This document shows positions 13,121 to 27,680 of a stretch of 64,000 nucleotides of DNA, piece after piece. This DNA is from Parapristionchus giblindavisi (taxonomy: Eukaryota; Nematoda; Chromadorea; Rhabditida; Diplogasteridae): NCBI GenBank assembly GCA_943737045.1, contig CALSFV010000278.1, forward strand, positions 1 through 64,000. The letters are read 5' to 3'. The notes beneath the pieces are model-generated. The model saw only the letters and a list, made by a program, of their open reading frames with translations, was not told where the DNA came from and did no database searches. A program made the translations under genes and the position numbers. Each line of letters starts with the position of its first letter. Positions within the stretch are counted from its first letter, which is position 1.

Positions 13121-13315
13121 GCTTCGTTACATCTGCCTGACGCGCGACTTCGCCGTCACGTAAAAAAACCTTACATCTGGCGACGCACGCGTCGACGTCA
13201 ATTTTGGAGTGTGTTGGGTCCCAAGCACACTCCAAAATTGATGTCGACGCTCGCGTCTCCAAATGTAACGTTTTTTACGTGACGGCGTAGGCGCGTCAGG
13301 CAAATGTAATGATGC
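13121..13315. repeat. 195-base foldback (near-perfect palindrome)
   Basis: Two arms of about 90 bases are reverse complements with few mismatches. The outer ends pair TTACATCTGCCTGACGC with GCGTCAGGCAAATGTAA. The inner parts pair AATTTTGGAGTGTG with CACACTCCAAAATT around the centre TTGGGTCCCAA. It is far more GC-rich than its surroundings. It is probably a MITE-like foldback element; no clean target duplication was found. Confidence 0.85.
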
Positions 13316-13543
13316 ATATATTCCACTTTTTATTTTCCCCGTGTTTTTTCTTTCATTCATTTTACTTGTTGAAACATCTTTATGATGTATGATAAATAAA
13401 TAAATACATATTCTTGAGAGCTCTTGCACTGTATTCAATCCCCCCAGAAACAAGACATAAAAATGTTATAACAAGTGTAGAAATTATTTCACAAGAATGT
13501 TGTATGCTCGTTGTCACAAATATACGTGGCAATTCATGCCGAA

Positions 13544-14360
13544 CAGGGGTGTGCGGGAAACTTTTTGCGGGAAATTTCGGGAAAAAATTTTTTCCCGGAT
13601 TCAAAAGTCGGGAAATTCGGGAAATTTCGGGAAAATCTGATTTTTCGCCATGAGCTCATACAACATCACTTTTCTATTCAAAACTGAGATTTCCTTGCAT
13701 ATATGAAAGATACACTTGGTCTGCTCAGAAATTCGCACGTATTCATTTTTGGTAGTTTCTCATCGAAAGCCCCCAGAATAGCTCTGAACCATGAAGTATT
13801 GGTAAAACATTTCATTTCGAGATTCGTTAAACTCATACGTGGGCACACAGTTGCTGGAAATAAAAATTGGATGGGTCGGACATCAAAATCGGGTGGGTGG
13901 GACGCAAGAAAAATGACTGTAAAAACCTTACTAGACAACTTGAGACTTTTTTGATAAAAAAAAACGAATAAACTCGAAAGTGTGCTATATTTAACGATGA
14001 CTGGCAATAAAAATAATCATAATTTTATCACTTATTTGTTATCAGTAAAATTCAAGCAAATTAAATCTCGAGTTATCACGTTTTCTGAAATCGGGTGGGT
14101 CGGGCGCTAAAAAAAGTTGTCGATCGCGACAATGCCGCCCACGTATGGCTAGAATCGTCTTTTGCTTTTACTTTCTCAAAATATACGAAAAATTTTCGAA
14201 AACTGCTCACTCACAATCATTTTTCCATCGAAAAATAAATTTTTCATGAAACCAATTTCCCGAAATTTTTTGTCGGGAAATCGGGAAATAACTGTTCCCG
14301 AAAAAAGTCCGGGAAATTCGGGAAATTTCGGAAAAGGTCGGGAAATTTTTCACACCCCTG
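13544..14360. mobile_element. Non-autonomous hAT-like DNA element, 817 bp
   Basis: It begins CAGGGGTGTG and ends CACACCCCTG, so the ten terminal bases are perfect inverted repeats with the CAGGG-type start usual in hAT elements. It is flanked by perfect 8-base target duplications ATGCCGAA at 13536-13543 and 14361-14368. Subterminal regions hold many GGGAAATTTCGGG-like words in both orientations. It contains no transposase frame. Another element sits inside it (13834-14147). Confidence 0.88.
13834..14147. mobile_element. CATACGTGGGC-family TIR element nested in the hAT-like element
   Basis: The ends are CATACGTGGGC on the left and the reverse complement of CATACGTGGGCGGCATTG on the right. Interior GGGTGGGTCGG words are shared with the copies at 37265 and 58340. 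The flanks GTTAAACT and GCTAGAAT match at 5 of 8 positions, as expected for an old, decayed 8-base target duplication. Confidence 0.7.
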
Positions 14361-14728
14361 ATGCCGAACAGTAGTGCACGCAAAACAAAACTCGATCTGA
14401 ATGCTCGAAAGCAACGCAGTCTAAACATTTACATTAAAATATCGATCAAACTATTTAGAGGGAAAACTAGAATTTCAAATTATAAACCCTCTATTTTAAG
14501 ACTTATGAGACATGAACTATAAAAACAATGACTGATCAGTTTGACTTCAACTTCATTATCACTATTATCATTACTTGTATTCAATGTTAAATATCCTCCA
14601 TTCCATTTCCTCTTCGATTCTCATTTATTTTATCCCCAGCAAGTACGCATCATTCCTTCATTTATTATTTATTATTTGAAAAACACGTTTACCTTACGGC
14701 GAATAAATAAATTTTAAATTTAATTTAG

Positions 14729-15221
14729 CCCGACCATCAAAAAACGGATCAGAATCAAGGATTTCATCGGTACAAAGAGGGCATTCTCTCTATAGAGATC
14801 CATCTTCAGCTAGATTCAATTATGTTCGATTTTTTTAAACTTAAAACAACTTTATTCAGCCGAATAGGGTCAGCTGGGTCGCCGTTAGGTTTTTCCAAGG
14901 AGCGAAGCGTATCTCGTGAGTTGCCCACATCTATCCAGCTTGTCGACTGTTTAGTCGTCTTCCTCCTTCTCCCTCATAGGAACTTCACAAAGATCAACGG
15001 TTTCTGCTCTAATCTTCACAATGGTGAGATCGAATTGAACTGACCTTCCATCGGTGGTAATTGAGAGGACGTTCATCACGAATTTTTGGAGATCCATGGT
15101 TTCGGCCTTACTCCCACGGCTGGCCAATTCCGGGTTGGGAGGATCGAGTCAGGCTAAACGAAAATAAGAGTCGACCGCTCTTGACTAACCAAAAAAAATG
15201 ATGATGATCGATATGTTACTA
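14729..15221 (+). pseudogene. Duplicated fragment of the formin-tail gene last exon, interrupted
   Basis: The stretch from CGACCATCAA through AGATTCAATT matches the last exon of the gene ending at 9261 (about 9147-9240). After a 370-base insertion the match resumes with CGATATGTTACTAAATAATC. It marks the left border of the tandem duplication that produced the second BPI copy and has no upstream exons. Confidence 0.85.
14830..15205 (-). mobile_element. Retroposed insert: processed-mRNA-like or SINE-like sequence
   Basis: Read on the minus strand, this GC-richer insert ends with AATAAA, about 14 bases and then an A run. That is the 3' end of a polyadenylated transcript integrated into DNA. Inside is a 47-codon frame starting MDLQKFVMNVL and ending EKEDD, followed by a stop. 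The minus-strand 5' end has TAGTCAAGAGCGG and ACTCGATCC, which loosely recall Pol III A and B boxes, so a tRNA-derived SINE is the alternative. Its base composition differs from all neighbours. A short TCGAT is shared by both flanks. Confidence 0.6.
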
Positions 15222-15641
15222 AATAATCAATAATCTTTAATACTCTATGCTATTTTTTTAATTCGAAGACTAATAATAAGGCTCAATTAATATTATCTCG
15301 ATGAAAGCGCATTCACATCTCAAAAAATTTTGAGTCATAATAAAATGGTCGATTATTTATAATTCATCATTGAATTGTCATTCATACATCATTTCCTTAT
15401 CGATTCTATTCATTTTTTAATGATGTCATTCCAAAATTATATTATTAATCATTTTCTGATGAATTCATAGGAATAGGAATTTCGATGACATGTTCATAAT
15501 GGAATGGAAATGATTCAACATATTCTTCGTATAAAATATCGTTTTTTTGCGTTGATCATTCATTCTTGTTCATCTCCAATTTACAATAGCATATACTTCA
15601 TTCGACTTTGTTCATTTGAAATCCAATTCATTCATTACAGA

Positions 15642-18672
<3,031 letters not shown>

Positions 18673-18779
18673 AAAAGCTAATATCTTGTTTGTAATTGAG
18701 ATAAATTGATGATATGATTAGTATGCATAGAATGGATAATGACATGATATGCATGATTGTAAAGCATATGGGGAAGTGA

Positions 18780-19030
18780 TGGAAAGGGAGAGGGAGAGGG
18801 AAATACAGAGGGAGAGGGAGAGGGAGAGGGAGAGAGGATGAAGGAAGGGATCGATAGACAGATGGTAATCTATGCAGAAGAAGGGATGGTTGGAGTAGAA
18901 AGAGAAGGATAAGGAAAGGAAGAAGATTACTTCAACTATTAGTGAAAGATGAATGGATAGTAGAAGGTGAGAATGGGGAGAGGAAGTGATTGAAAGGGAG
19001 AGGGAGAGGTAGAGAGAAGGAGAGGTAGAG

Positions 19031-19076
<46 letters not shown>

Positions 19077-19140
19077 TTTCACTGTTCACTGAGGGCATTC
19101 ATAGAGGGAGGGCGTGGTTAGAGTGAAAGGGAGAGGGAGA
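18780..19140. repeat. GGGAGA and GA tracts upstream of the Nostrin-like gene
   Basis: Purine-rich blocks of GAGGGA/GAGAGG units (18788-18835, 18998-19035) and a GA dinucleotide run (about 19034-19068) lie between the second BPI gene and the Nostrin start. Minus-strand frames through it are SLSL-type low complexity and not genes. Confidence 0.85.
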
Positions 19141-19172
19141 GAGTGAGTATTGGTATAGAAGTAGAAGTGATC

Positions 19173-22100
19173 ATGAATAGTCGAATGAGTCGTCTACGAC
19201 GATCATTATCAAGAAGTGTACTACAATTACATGCAATCCATGTAAGTTTATCTTTATGTCCTTAGATCATCGAAAATCTCAACTTTTTCCCATTGAAAGT
19301 AAAAGTAGTCCGTACTATACAAATCACTAAACACAATTTGTTCCTTCATCTCTTCATTTCATTCTAATAGCCATTTCCTCCCTCTGAACACCTGTTATTC
19401 CAACTCTCTCATAGAAAACGTTTGCTTTTCTCATACCTATCTTTTTATACCCTTATCGATTCATAACCAACAACAACATGAGAGATCAAAGATCAAAGAT
19501 CAATCAATTTCAGGCCTTAAGTCGTTCTCATAACAATTTGCCTGATCCTATTGAATCGACGAATTTGAATCAAGGAGATGAAGCCGAAGATTTGATACAA
19601 AAGTTTGCTGTGAGTTTATCTATGCTTCAATGTTGGCAACGATGCCAAGAACACATACTCTCTCGATATTTCAATCATTATCTAACTTACTCTGGGGTTT
19701 GTCAATTCTCTGTATTTATCAATCATTAATCAATCATCTATTTATCTGTAGATATCTTCAATATACACATATTATCTCTCTCTCACTCTGTCTCTCCCTC
19801 TATGCCTACCTCTCTCCCTCTCTCACTTCCCTCACTTTCATTCTCTTCTCTTCAATTGAGTTCATGCAAATTTCACCATCCGTCCTCTTTCCACCTTTCA
19901 GGCCATTCATAGTTACCTTTCACTCTCTATCCCTTCATTCCATTCTCTCCCTCTCCTTCTCCCCATCCCTCTCCCTCTCCTTCTCTCTCTCCCTCTCCTT
20001 CTCTCTCTCCCTCTCCTTCTCCCCTCCCTCTCCCTCTCCCTCTCCCTCTTCCTCTGTCCACCAGCCGACCGTTGCGTGATTGTTTGAGTTCTCATGAAAT
20101 CTCTTCATCATCTTCATCCAAATAGAGAATTGAACCTTTCTTATCTCTCATATAGAAGAGATACTCTCAAGGTTGAATGAGAAAGAAAGACTAAATGAAT
20201 CCATGCATCATGGAGAGGGAGAGGGAGAGGGAGAAGAACAAAAGGGAGAGGGAGAGAAGTAAGAGTCAGTTGGTCAATATTCTAGACTATCCTATTACTG
20301 CTATCGATATTCTTTTTCACTTGACGCTAAGAATATCGAAGCATGTCTTATCTGTCTATTTTTCGACCTAATCAAAGAATTACTGATAAAGGGATAGTGT
20401 GGGAAGGGAGAGGGAGAGGGAGAAAGAGGGGAGAGGGAGAGGGAGAAGCTTGAGTCATGCTAGTCCTCTTAGTCATACCCATCAATAGATTCTATTCAGA
20501 GTCCCTCGACATTTCTCCAATTCAAGGAAATCATACAAGGAAATAGTGAGAATCTACGAGAGATCATTGGAATTCTCGATGAGAAGTAAGATCAAAGAAA
20601 GATCAAAGATCAAAGATCAATACTTTTCAGGGTTACACTTGACACTAACTATAGTAAGTCTCTACATAAACTAGCAGCTCGTCTTCATAAGATCACACAA
20701 AAGTCTACATGGTAAGGATATTGAATTATGGATAGAATCTATTCAACTGTATACAAGTCATCCCCTCTCCCTTGTTTTTCCCACTAAAGGCATATTATTG
20801 TCAATGGGTGACGAAAGGGAAGTACCTCAACTGTTATTGTTTTACTTTCCAAAAGATATCAATCAATAATATCTTTAAAAAGAAATTAATCAATAATATC
20901 TTTGAGTGAGATCGATAATGGATGGACGAGTGCGGCTGAACAATTTGATATGCAAGCTACCCTTCATAGGTATCGATTGATTTTAATGATCTACAAACAG
21001 TATTGCATTTACTACATTTATCATGTCAATGGAACTATTGAATTCCTATAACGATGGATAATATTGATGAACTTTATTGATTGATTTACTCTTACAGTAA
21101 TCTAGCAACTGCTCTCTCAGATGATGTTGTGCAACCTCTTCGTGCTGTACAAATGAATGAGGAGAAATCAATTCGATCGGTCAGTTCACGATTGGATTTG
21201 GTTGAGAGTACTGTATATAGTCAATATTTTTAAGTGTGCATACTTAAAATTTCTCATTGGTTTGAATGACAGAACGTCCTTTCAAGAATCAAACTTTATC
21301 ATTTCCAACCTTTCTTTCTGTATCCATATACGATTCATTTTTTTTATTTCAGACAGCTGTTTTTGTTGAGAAGCAATTGAAGAGAATGAAAGAGAAGAAG
21401 GCGGACACTGCTAGAGCTAAACGGTTTGATTGTTTTATTATTTTTAAAATTATTGTCGATTATATATTTATATATTTTATAGAGTAGCATATTCATCAGC
21501 CAAAGATCTCGAAAGACTCGAACAGACAGCTGATGCTGATAGGACTAATCAGATTAAGGTTTGATCTTTGATCTTTGATCTTTTAATCAATATCATCGAT
21601 TACAGTATGCTCCGCGTCGTAAGAAACTACAAGAAGCAGCGAAGAAATCTGAAGATACCTATGTTTTTGAATCGATTGATTTGGAGAAAACGAGAGAGTT
21701 AGTTCATATTATCTTATGTATAGCTTATGACATGTGTCGTATAGAATTTCACTTGTCAATAACTTGAAACACGAAAAAACAAGAAGTTGATGGCTATGAA
21801 TTTGTTTATTTAATTATTTATTTTAATTCTAGAATGACAGAGAAAGTTCTTCAACGAGCAGTGACTGGATTAGAAGGAATAGAAAGAGAAAGATTAGCTC
21901 ATATCCAGACTGCATTAGGAAGATTACAAAGGAAGATTGAACAATTGGGACCTACTCTTAATCAAGTATGTCACATACCAAAAGTCAGAGACTCACAATT
22001 GACGGTGTTTTAAAAAATTTTTAAATTTTAAAGCGTACCATATGCAGAAAACGAAAACCGAATTCGTGATCGTAATCGCATTTGCTTACAATTTAAAAAA

Positions 22101-25100
22101 ATAATTTCGCTGCAGTACGCTGCAGTTTATAAAGGAACATGCTTAATGAAATTTTTTTTTTGAAAATGTATGATTAATGGATAATCTCTGAATTCTGTGT
22201 GCAATGAGACATTAGAACAGCCAGACACTTTGTTTGCGAATTTTTCAGCCGGTGGATTTCTCTTTTTATACCGTTGCTACATTATTATTAAGTTGACTTC
22301 TTACGAATAGTTTGTAAAAATAATCGGAAGAAAAAAGAATTTCTATTACCGATACACATTACTATCTCTTGTTCCCATTTCCTTGTCTTTCGAAATCGGC
22401 AATTCTACTAACTAAGTCAGTTGAAATATGTTTCACAATGAATAGATAGTCGATGAAGGTTTCGTAAGATAATAATAATATAAAATTTATTTACATTTAA
22501 CGATAAACATAGAGACAATATATAAGTTCAACTGTTTCAGAAATAAAATATATATTTAAATAAAAATGTAATTTCAGATGTTTACTCGTCAGACAAATAA
22601 CCTCGATGTAGCTATTCATTCATCTCCATCATCATTTCTTCTATCATTGAATCCTTCTCATACTCCTTCTAATAATGTCATTTTGATTGACACTTATGTA
22701 AGTACTCCATATATTTTATCACAGATTTTACAATTTGAGATTACAATAGACCAGTATTGATTGATTAAATTATCGATTAGTTTAAAATGACTAGAGATGC
22801 ATCTTCTCTCTGACTACTCGTACTCGTTTCTCTAATTGATCAGCAAATGGATCAATACTTGGGTCATCTACCGTATCTGAGATTAGATCAGGGCATTCCG
22901 TACGGGACTCAATAGGACATGAAGATTTATAATGAAGTTTGAGTGCAGAATGTTCTGGTAGATGTAGGGTATGGGATATATTATGGGTTAATCGATGTAA
23001 AGCAAAATGATTGAATACTGTAGCGATGTTTGATGTACTGTAATATGAGATATTGATTAGTAATAGAAGATATTATTACTCACCAACTAAAACTCTTTCC
23101 ATAATCTCCTCTTTTACTCGTAGTTCTCGATCTTTTCCTATTACTAACCATAGGAAGGATCTTTGATTTCTCAGAATTCGTTTCGTTTTGAGGAAATTTA
23201 AAAACATTTCTCATTGATATCGAAGCAATTTTTCTTCCTTTAGCGCTTAGTTCAGCCTTGAAAATATTGATTGGGATGATTACCAATCAATGAATCAATC
23301 AATACCTCATTAAGTAGATCAATCCAATTGGAATGAGTAATTGGTACTATAAGTTCATCTATGTCAATAATCAATACATATTCATGAGAATTGATATGTC
23401 TACAATGTAAATCATGGAATTATCATCGATGACTAATTTTGCATAATATTTCCGGTCAGTAGTAATAATAAAAAGTTTAAATAGTCTATGACTAATTCTT
23501 ATCCGGATATTGAATAAGATTAATGTTATGTTCAAAATTGACGAAAAAGAAAGAATTCCTTTTCTAGAGAGGGAGAGGGAGATGCAGAATTGTGTGAAAT
23601 GATGAGAATTTTTTCTCTGATGTTTGTCTTAGGTAACTTTTAAAGAGAAAATGAAACAAACCGATATAAACAATCATTATACGGAATGAGTTCATGTCTT
23701 CTTTTCTGTTGACGATTTCTTTTCATATAAACTGATCGAGATAGTGGAATATGCGGAGAATCCTCTCCTGGTAGATCAATCCATATCTAAAGGATAGAAG
23801 ATCAATCAATAATTATAAGTGGTCTTACTAATTCTATCTTTCCTTGTTTCTCATACCATTCCAATACAGATTTAGTCGATGGAGTTACAGTATAAACATA
23901 GATGGTTACGGTATCGGCACCGAATAAAAACTGAGCTTCCAACCATTCAATTAAATTGTTCCCTAGATCTTCCTTCAAATTTTAAGTTCTTTTAGTAGAT
24001 TTAAGTTTTAGTCTCACATTAAAATCCATTCCTTTCACACAAACTGCAACTTTAGCCTTGGGATTCTTTCTTTCTGGAACTTTTACCGCAATCGATTCCT
24101 AGATTATTGATTGATAGGAACTGTACAAGTAGATCATCTTACATTCTCAGTTCTACAGTATTCAGTGGTTATTTGTATGGATAGTTCATTATAATCTTCA
24201 ATCCATAATGGAATAGGACAAGAGATTAGAAGAGGAACGAAGAAATTACCTCGAGGATCCCATCCACGTTGCCAAATCTAGATCATTCAATCAATCAATA
24301 ATATCCATCAATCAATATCATCTTACCTCTCGTACCGTACTTTCCACTACAGTACTCTTTCCATTTGTGAAGATGTTACAGTATATTGTAGAGTTGGGTG
24401 CTCTAAACGACATTGCTAATACCTTAAATAGAAAATATTGATTATTTAGTCAATGTAGATTACTGATTGTTCCTTATTTATTGATTAAATCTTATCGATT
24501 AGTGAGTATATGACATACTTGGATGATATTATTGTATGGATAGAGTGAATTATTCCTTTCATCGATATAAGCTGAGAATAAATGAAATGATTGGGATTGA
24601 ACCCATGAATGAATATGAGATGATGATCGAATCTTGAAATATTCATTCAATTATTGATCGTTATCGATTAAATTATTGATTATTATCGATCGATTGATTA
24701 CCTTCTTAACCTTATCTAATGAACAACTCCAGTAGTGTTCAATCACATCTTTCTCTTCTTCAACCACTGGATCAATTACTGCTCTGCCTATAAAGATCAA
24801 AGATCAATTATCGATCATTGTGATTGATCCTTACCATTTTGTGCATCATGTAGATAGTTCATAGCATCCATAGCATAATCTAAATCTTCCATAACACTTG
24901 GATCTTCATCGTTCTTACTATTACTTTCTAGAAAATCATACATCTTTCCATAAACAAATATGCAAATTATTTTTTTTTTAATTTTATAGTTATAATTCAG
25001 AATGAGTGCACAAATAGAATATTTCATAGAAGTTATCAATATCGATAGACTTGCCTAAGGTATACGTCCAATAATCAGTGATAAGAATAGATATGATGAG

Positions 25101-27084
25101 TAATAAAGATAGAATAGAAAGATGAGGACGGGAATTCCATAATCTCCATCGATTCATTCCCTTCTCTCCCTCTACAATGAGAGAAGAAGAAGAAATGGAG
25201 ATGACCCTACTGATGAATAGTGAGAACTGAATGAATAGCAGAGGTCAGAGGAAGGAGAGGGAGAGATCTAAGAGGGAGAGGGAGAGGGAGAGATCTAAGA
25301 GGGAGAGGGAGAGAAGACTCGAACTACAAGATATTCAATATATGAGTATATACAAAAAGAGAGGAGCTTGACCTTGAGTTTAGAATGGACAACTACTCTA
25401 GACTAACTAGATCAATGATATTATCATATGATTTGTTGTTCAAAAGTGTTCAGACTTTATGCAACGAATGTGATAGATACTATGATAATTACTTTATTGG
25501 GGGAAATGATCACAATACAAAAGGGTCTACATGGAGGAACAAATTGGCTGGACGGGATAGTCTCTCCTGACTACTCTCATTCCCGCTCATTTCCAATCTG
25601 GGGCTACGCAAACAATCAGATAAACGAGTGATAGGACTTACTCAACCACTATAAAGCAAAAAGAGTAAAGAAAACGATATGTAATGTAAAACTTTGAGAA
25701 TTTATTCAGTTTGACCGAGTATAACTATACTCTCTGATCATGATCTTTGATCTTTACAGGCAGAGAACTTTGCTGAAGTAATGAATGGAGAAAGACGAAG
25801 AGATTCATTAATGAGACTATCACAAACACTCGATGCTGAATTACAGAGGATGTATTCTCTGGCTAGAGTCGAAGATGTTAGAAGTCAACAGATTGTAAGT
25901 TGTAAAGATCAAAGATCAAAGATTAAAGATGACTATTGTAGAGTGTGGTTGAATTCGTGGAGTATTTATATTATAAAGTGAATGAGAATATGAGTTCATT
26001 AGATGGTCGTCCATCTTCTTCTTCATCTCATCGATTGAATCGATTTCAACATCGACTCAAAGACAAACAAGTAATCACTTTCTCTCTCTGTCTTTGCTTC
26101 TGTATGAAGTGCTCAAAACTAGCCAAAGGAAAAGAAACGACAAAGAGCCCAGAGATCGTCTAAAACGATAATTATTTTCTTAAATTTTCTTTTCTTTTCG
26201 CAACTTTTTAAAAGAGATCATAACAAAAGAAAGTGTCTTCATAACATTCTATTTGTCTAAGTATTGTCATTGAAATCTCGACAAAGAAACCTTTGCCGTG
26301 GGCTATCTTCATATCACACCAATTTTTTTGCTGGTGAATAGTTGTTATTACAAAATGAATAATGGTCTATTATTTAGACATCTTGAATATATTCTCGATG
26401 AAAAAAATATAAAATCTTGAAATCATACATTGATACATCAAATGATAATAATAATATAATAATGTTGTTCTGTTTATGAGAAAGATGATACATAATAAAA
26501 CAAGAAAATTGGATCGATAGAATCAATATAAAAGAATGATTAAGAGATTAAATAAATTATAGGGACTACCTCAAACAATCCTCGCCCTTCCATTATCAGA
26601 AGGAGGAGATACAGTAACCCTTCCTGGTCTATCTTCTCCTTCTCTTCCTCCTTCATCACCCATTACTATTCCTCCTCCATCTGAGAGTAATGAGAGTTAC
26701 GAGGAATACGAAAAGGTAGACTACCGTAATCTTCGCACACTACAAATACTGTTTATAGATTTCCGATGAAGGATTCTACAATGCAAATGTGAGAAGATCA
26801 ACAGTGATTGATGATGGGTGTGATGAGAAGAAAGTTTGTAGAGTTATCTATGACTTCAAACCATCAAATGATCAAGAATTAGAGGTAAGATCAAAGATCA
26901 AAGATCAAAGATCATCTGAAAATTATAGATTCGAGCTGGTGAGTCAGTGTTAGTAGAGTCTCATCTGGGGAATGATTGGTTATATGGACGAGTTATATCA
27001 TCGATTGGTAGATCAACAACTGAAGTAATGGGAAGATTTCCATCTACTTATGTTAGTATGAATGAAGCGAGTATATTCCTCTAA
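19173..27084 (+). CDS. Nostrin-like F-BAR and SH3 domain protein
   Basis: Cytoplasmic adaptor that bends membranes through an F-BAR dimer and recruits partners such as dynamin or actin regulators through SH3. A basic N-terminal extension (MSRLRRSLSRS) precedes the F-BAR domain: LQFKEIIQG...LREIIGILDEK, then DTNYSKSLHKLAARLHK, which matches the FCH-type signature of Nostrin. Long coiled coils follow (VEKQLKRMKEKK, LERLEQTADAD, MTEKVLQRAVTGLEGIERER). A second coiled region is ERRRDSLMRLSQTLDAELQRM (25781-25895), then a proline-rich linker. The SH3 domain is split over two exons (CRVIYDFKPSNDQELEIRAGE, then GNDWLYGRV and GRFPSTYV). The intron from about 22698 to 25760 contains a complete antisense gene. 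Another intron (19610-20500) holds facing TCTCCC and GGGAGA tracts. Exon joints are in phase throughout. Confidence 0.87.
19924..20446. repeat. Facing TCTCCC and GGGAGA tracts inside a Nostrin intron
   Basis: CTCTCC-unit pyrimidine tract at about 19944-20054, followed by GGGAGA-unit purine tracts at about 20213-20257 and 20404-20447. As in the patched-related gene, complementary tracts lie in one intron in inverted order. Confidence 0.8.
22791..25157 (-). CDS. Glycosyltransferase family 92 (DUF23) type II membrane protein, nested in the Nostrin intron
   Basis: Family 92 enzymes are Golgi galactosyltransferases that extend N-glycan or core fucose structures. The start MNRWRLWNSRPHLSILSLLLISILI gives a short cytoplasmic tail and a membrane anchor. 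The lumenal part follows GT92 order: FHLFSAYIDER, LISCPIPLWIEDY, VAVCVKGMDFNEDLGNNLIEWLEAQFLFGADTV, the nucleotide-sugar/metal motif VLIIDIDELIVP (about 23330-23400), and a C-terminal exon ending EKRVRVVREKMHL. About 12 exons are in phase. The first intron appears to use a GC donor (TTAG/GCAAGT). The gene is transcribed against its host and sits wholly inside one host intron. Family is clear; exact acceptor and linkage are not. Confidence 0.85.
25250..25316. repeat. GGGAGA-unit purine tract
   Basis: Two repeats of an AGAGATCTAAGAGGGAGAGG-type unit just upstream of the GT92 start on its non-template side, still inside the Nostrin intron. Confidence 0.75.
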
Positions 27085-27680
27085 TCAATATTCATTCCAT
27101 CGTCATTTTAATCTACGAGTCTATCATTTTGAATACTTTTACTCTTTCAATTTATACATTTCTACTAAAGTAAAAGTGTTTGAATTGATAACTTTGATTG
27201 AATATCTTCCTACTGGGTTGTATGTATCTAGTCTTTCGTACTCATTTTACATTGTAATGATCTTATTCATTCTATCATTTGCCTCAATCAATATACGTGT
27301 ATTACTGTGAATAACAAAGAATTCACTCATTATCTGAATAATAATAGTGATTTGTCAGATAAAGAAATTAAAATTCCAACAAGTAGATTTATTCATGGAA
27401 ACATTGTATAGAGATGAATGATCTACCCGTTGAAGTAACAAAAAACATTGCATTCATATAAATATAAACCGTATGAACTAATAAGATCTATATTATAAGT
27501 AGAGAGAATCGATGAATAACTATCGTAATCATAGATGTAACAAAAATAATTTATATTTTATAAATAACTACGATGTGATTTCAAATAAATTATCTAATAA
27601 CTAACAAGATTGAATTAGAGATCAATTATTGAAAAAAATCAAATAGTTTGAGGTTGAGAGATCAAAGATCAAAGATCAAA
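27085..27680. other. Convergent intergenic region between Nostrin-like and WS/DGAT-like genes
   Basis: AT-rich 3' flanks of two genes ending towards each other. Some short frames run on from the last exons. Nothing else is recognisable except a GATCAAA repeat near 27660. Confidence 0.5.

Noticed and set aside
12968..13453. Overlapping frames on both strands
   Set aside because: They translate the foldback, and the two strands give similar peptides because of the palindrome.
18718..20117. Long serine/leucine or arginine/glutamate frames on both strands
   Set aside because: They are translations of GA and GGGAGA tracts.
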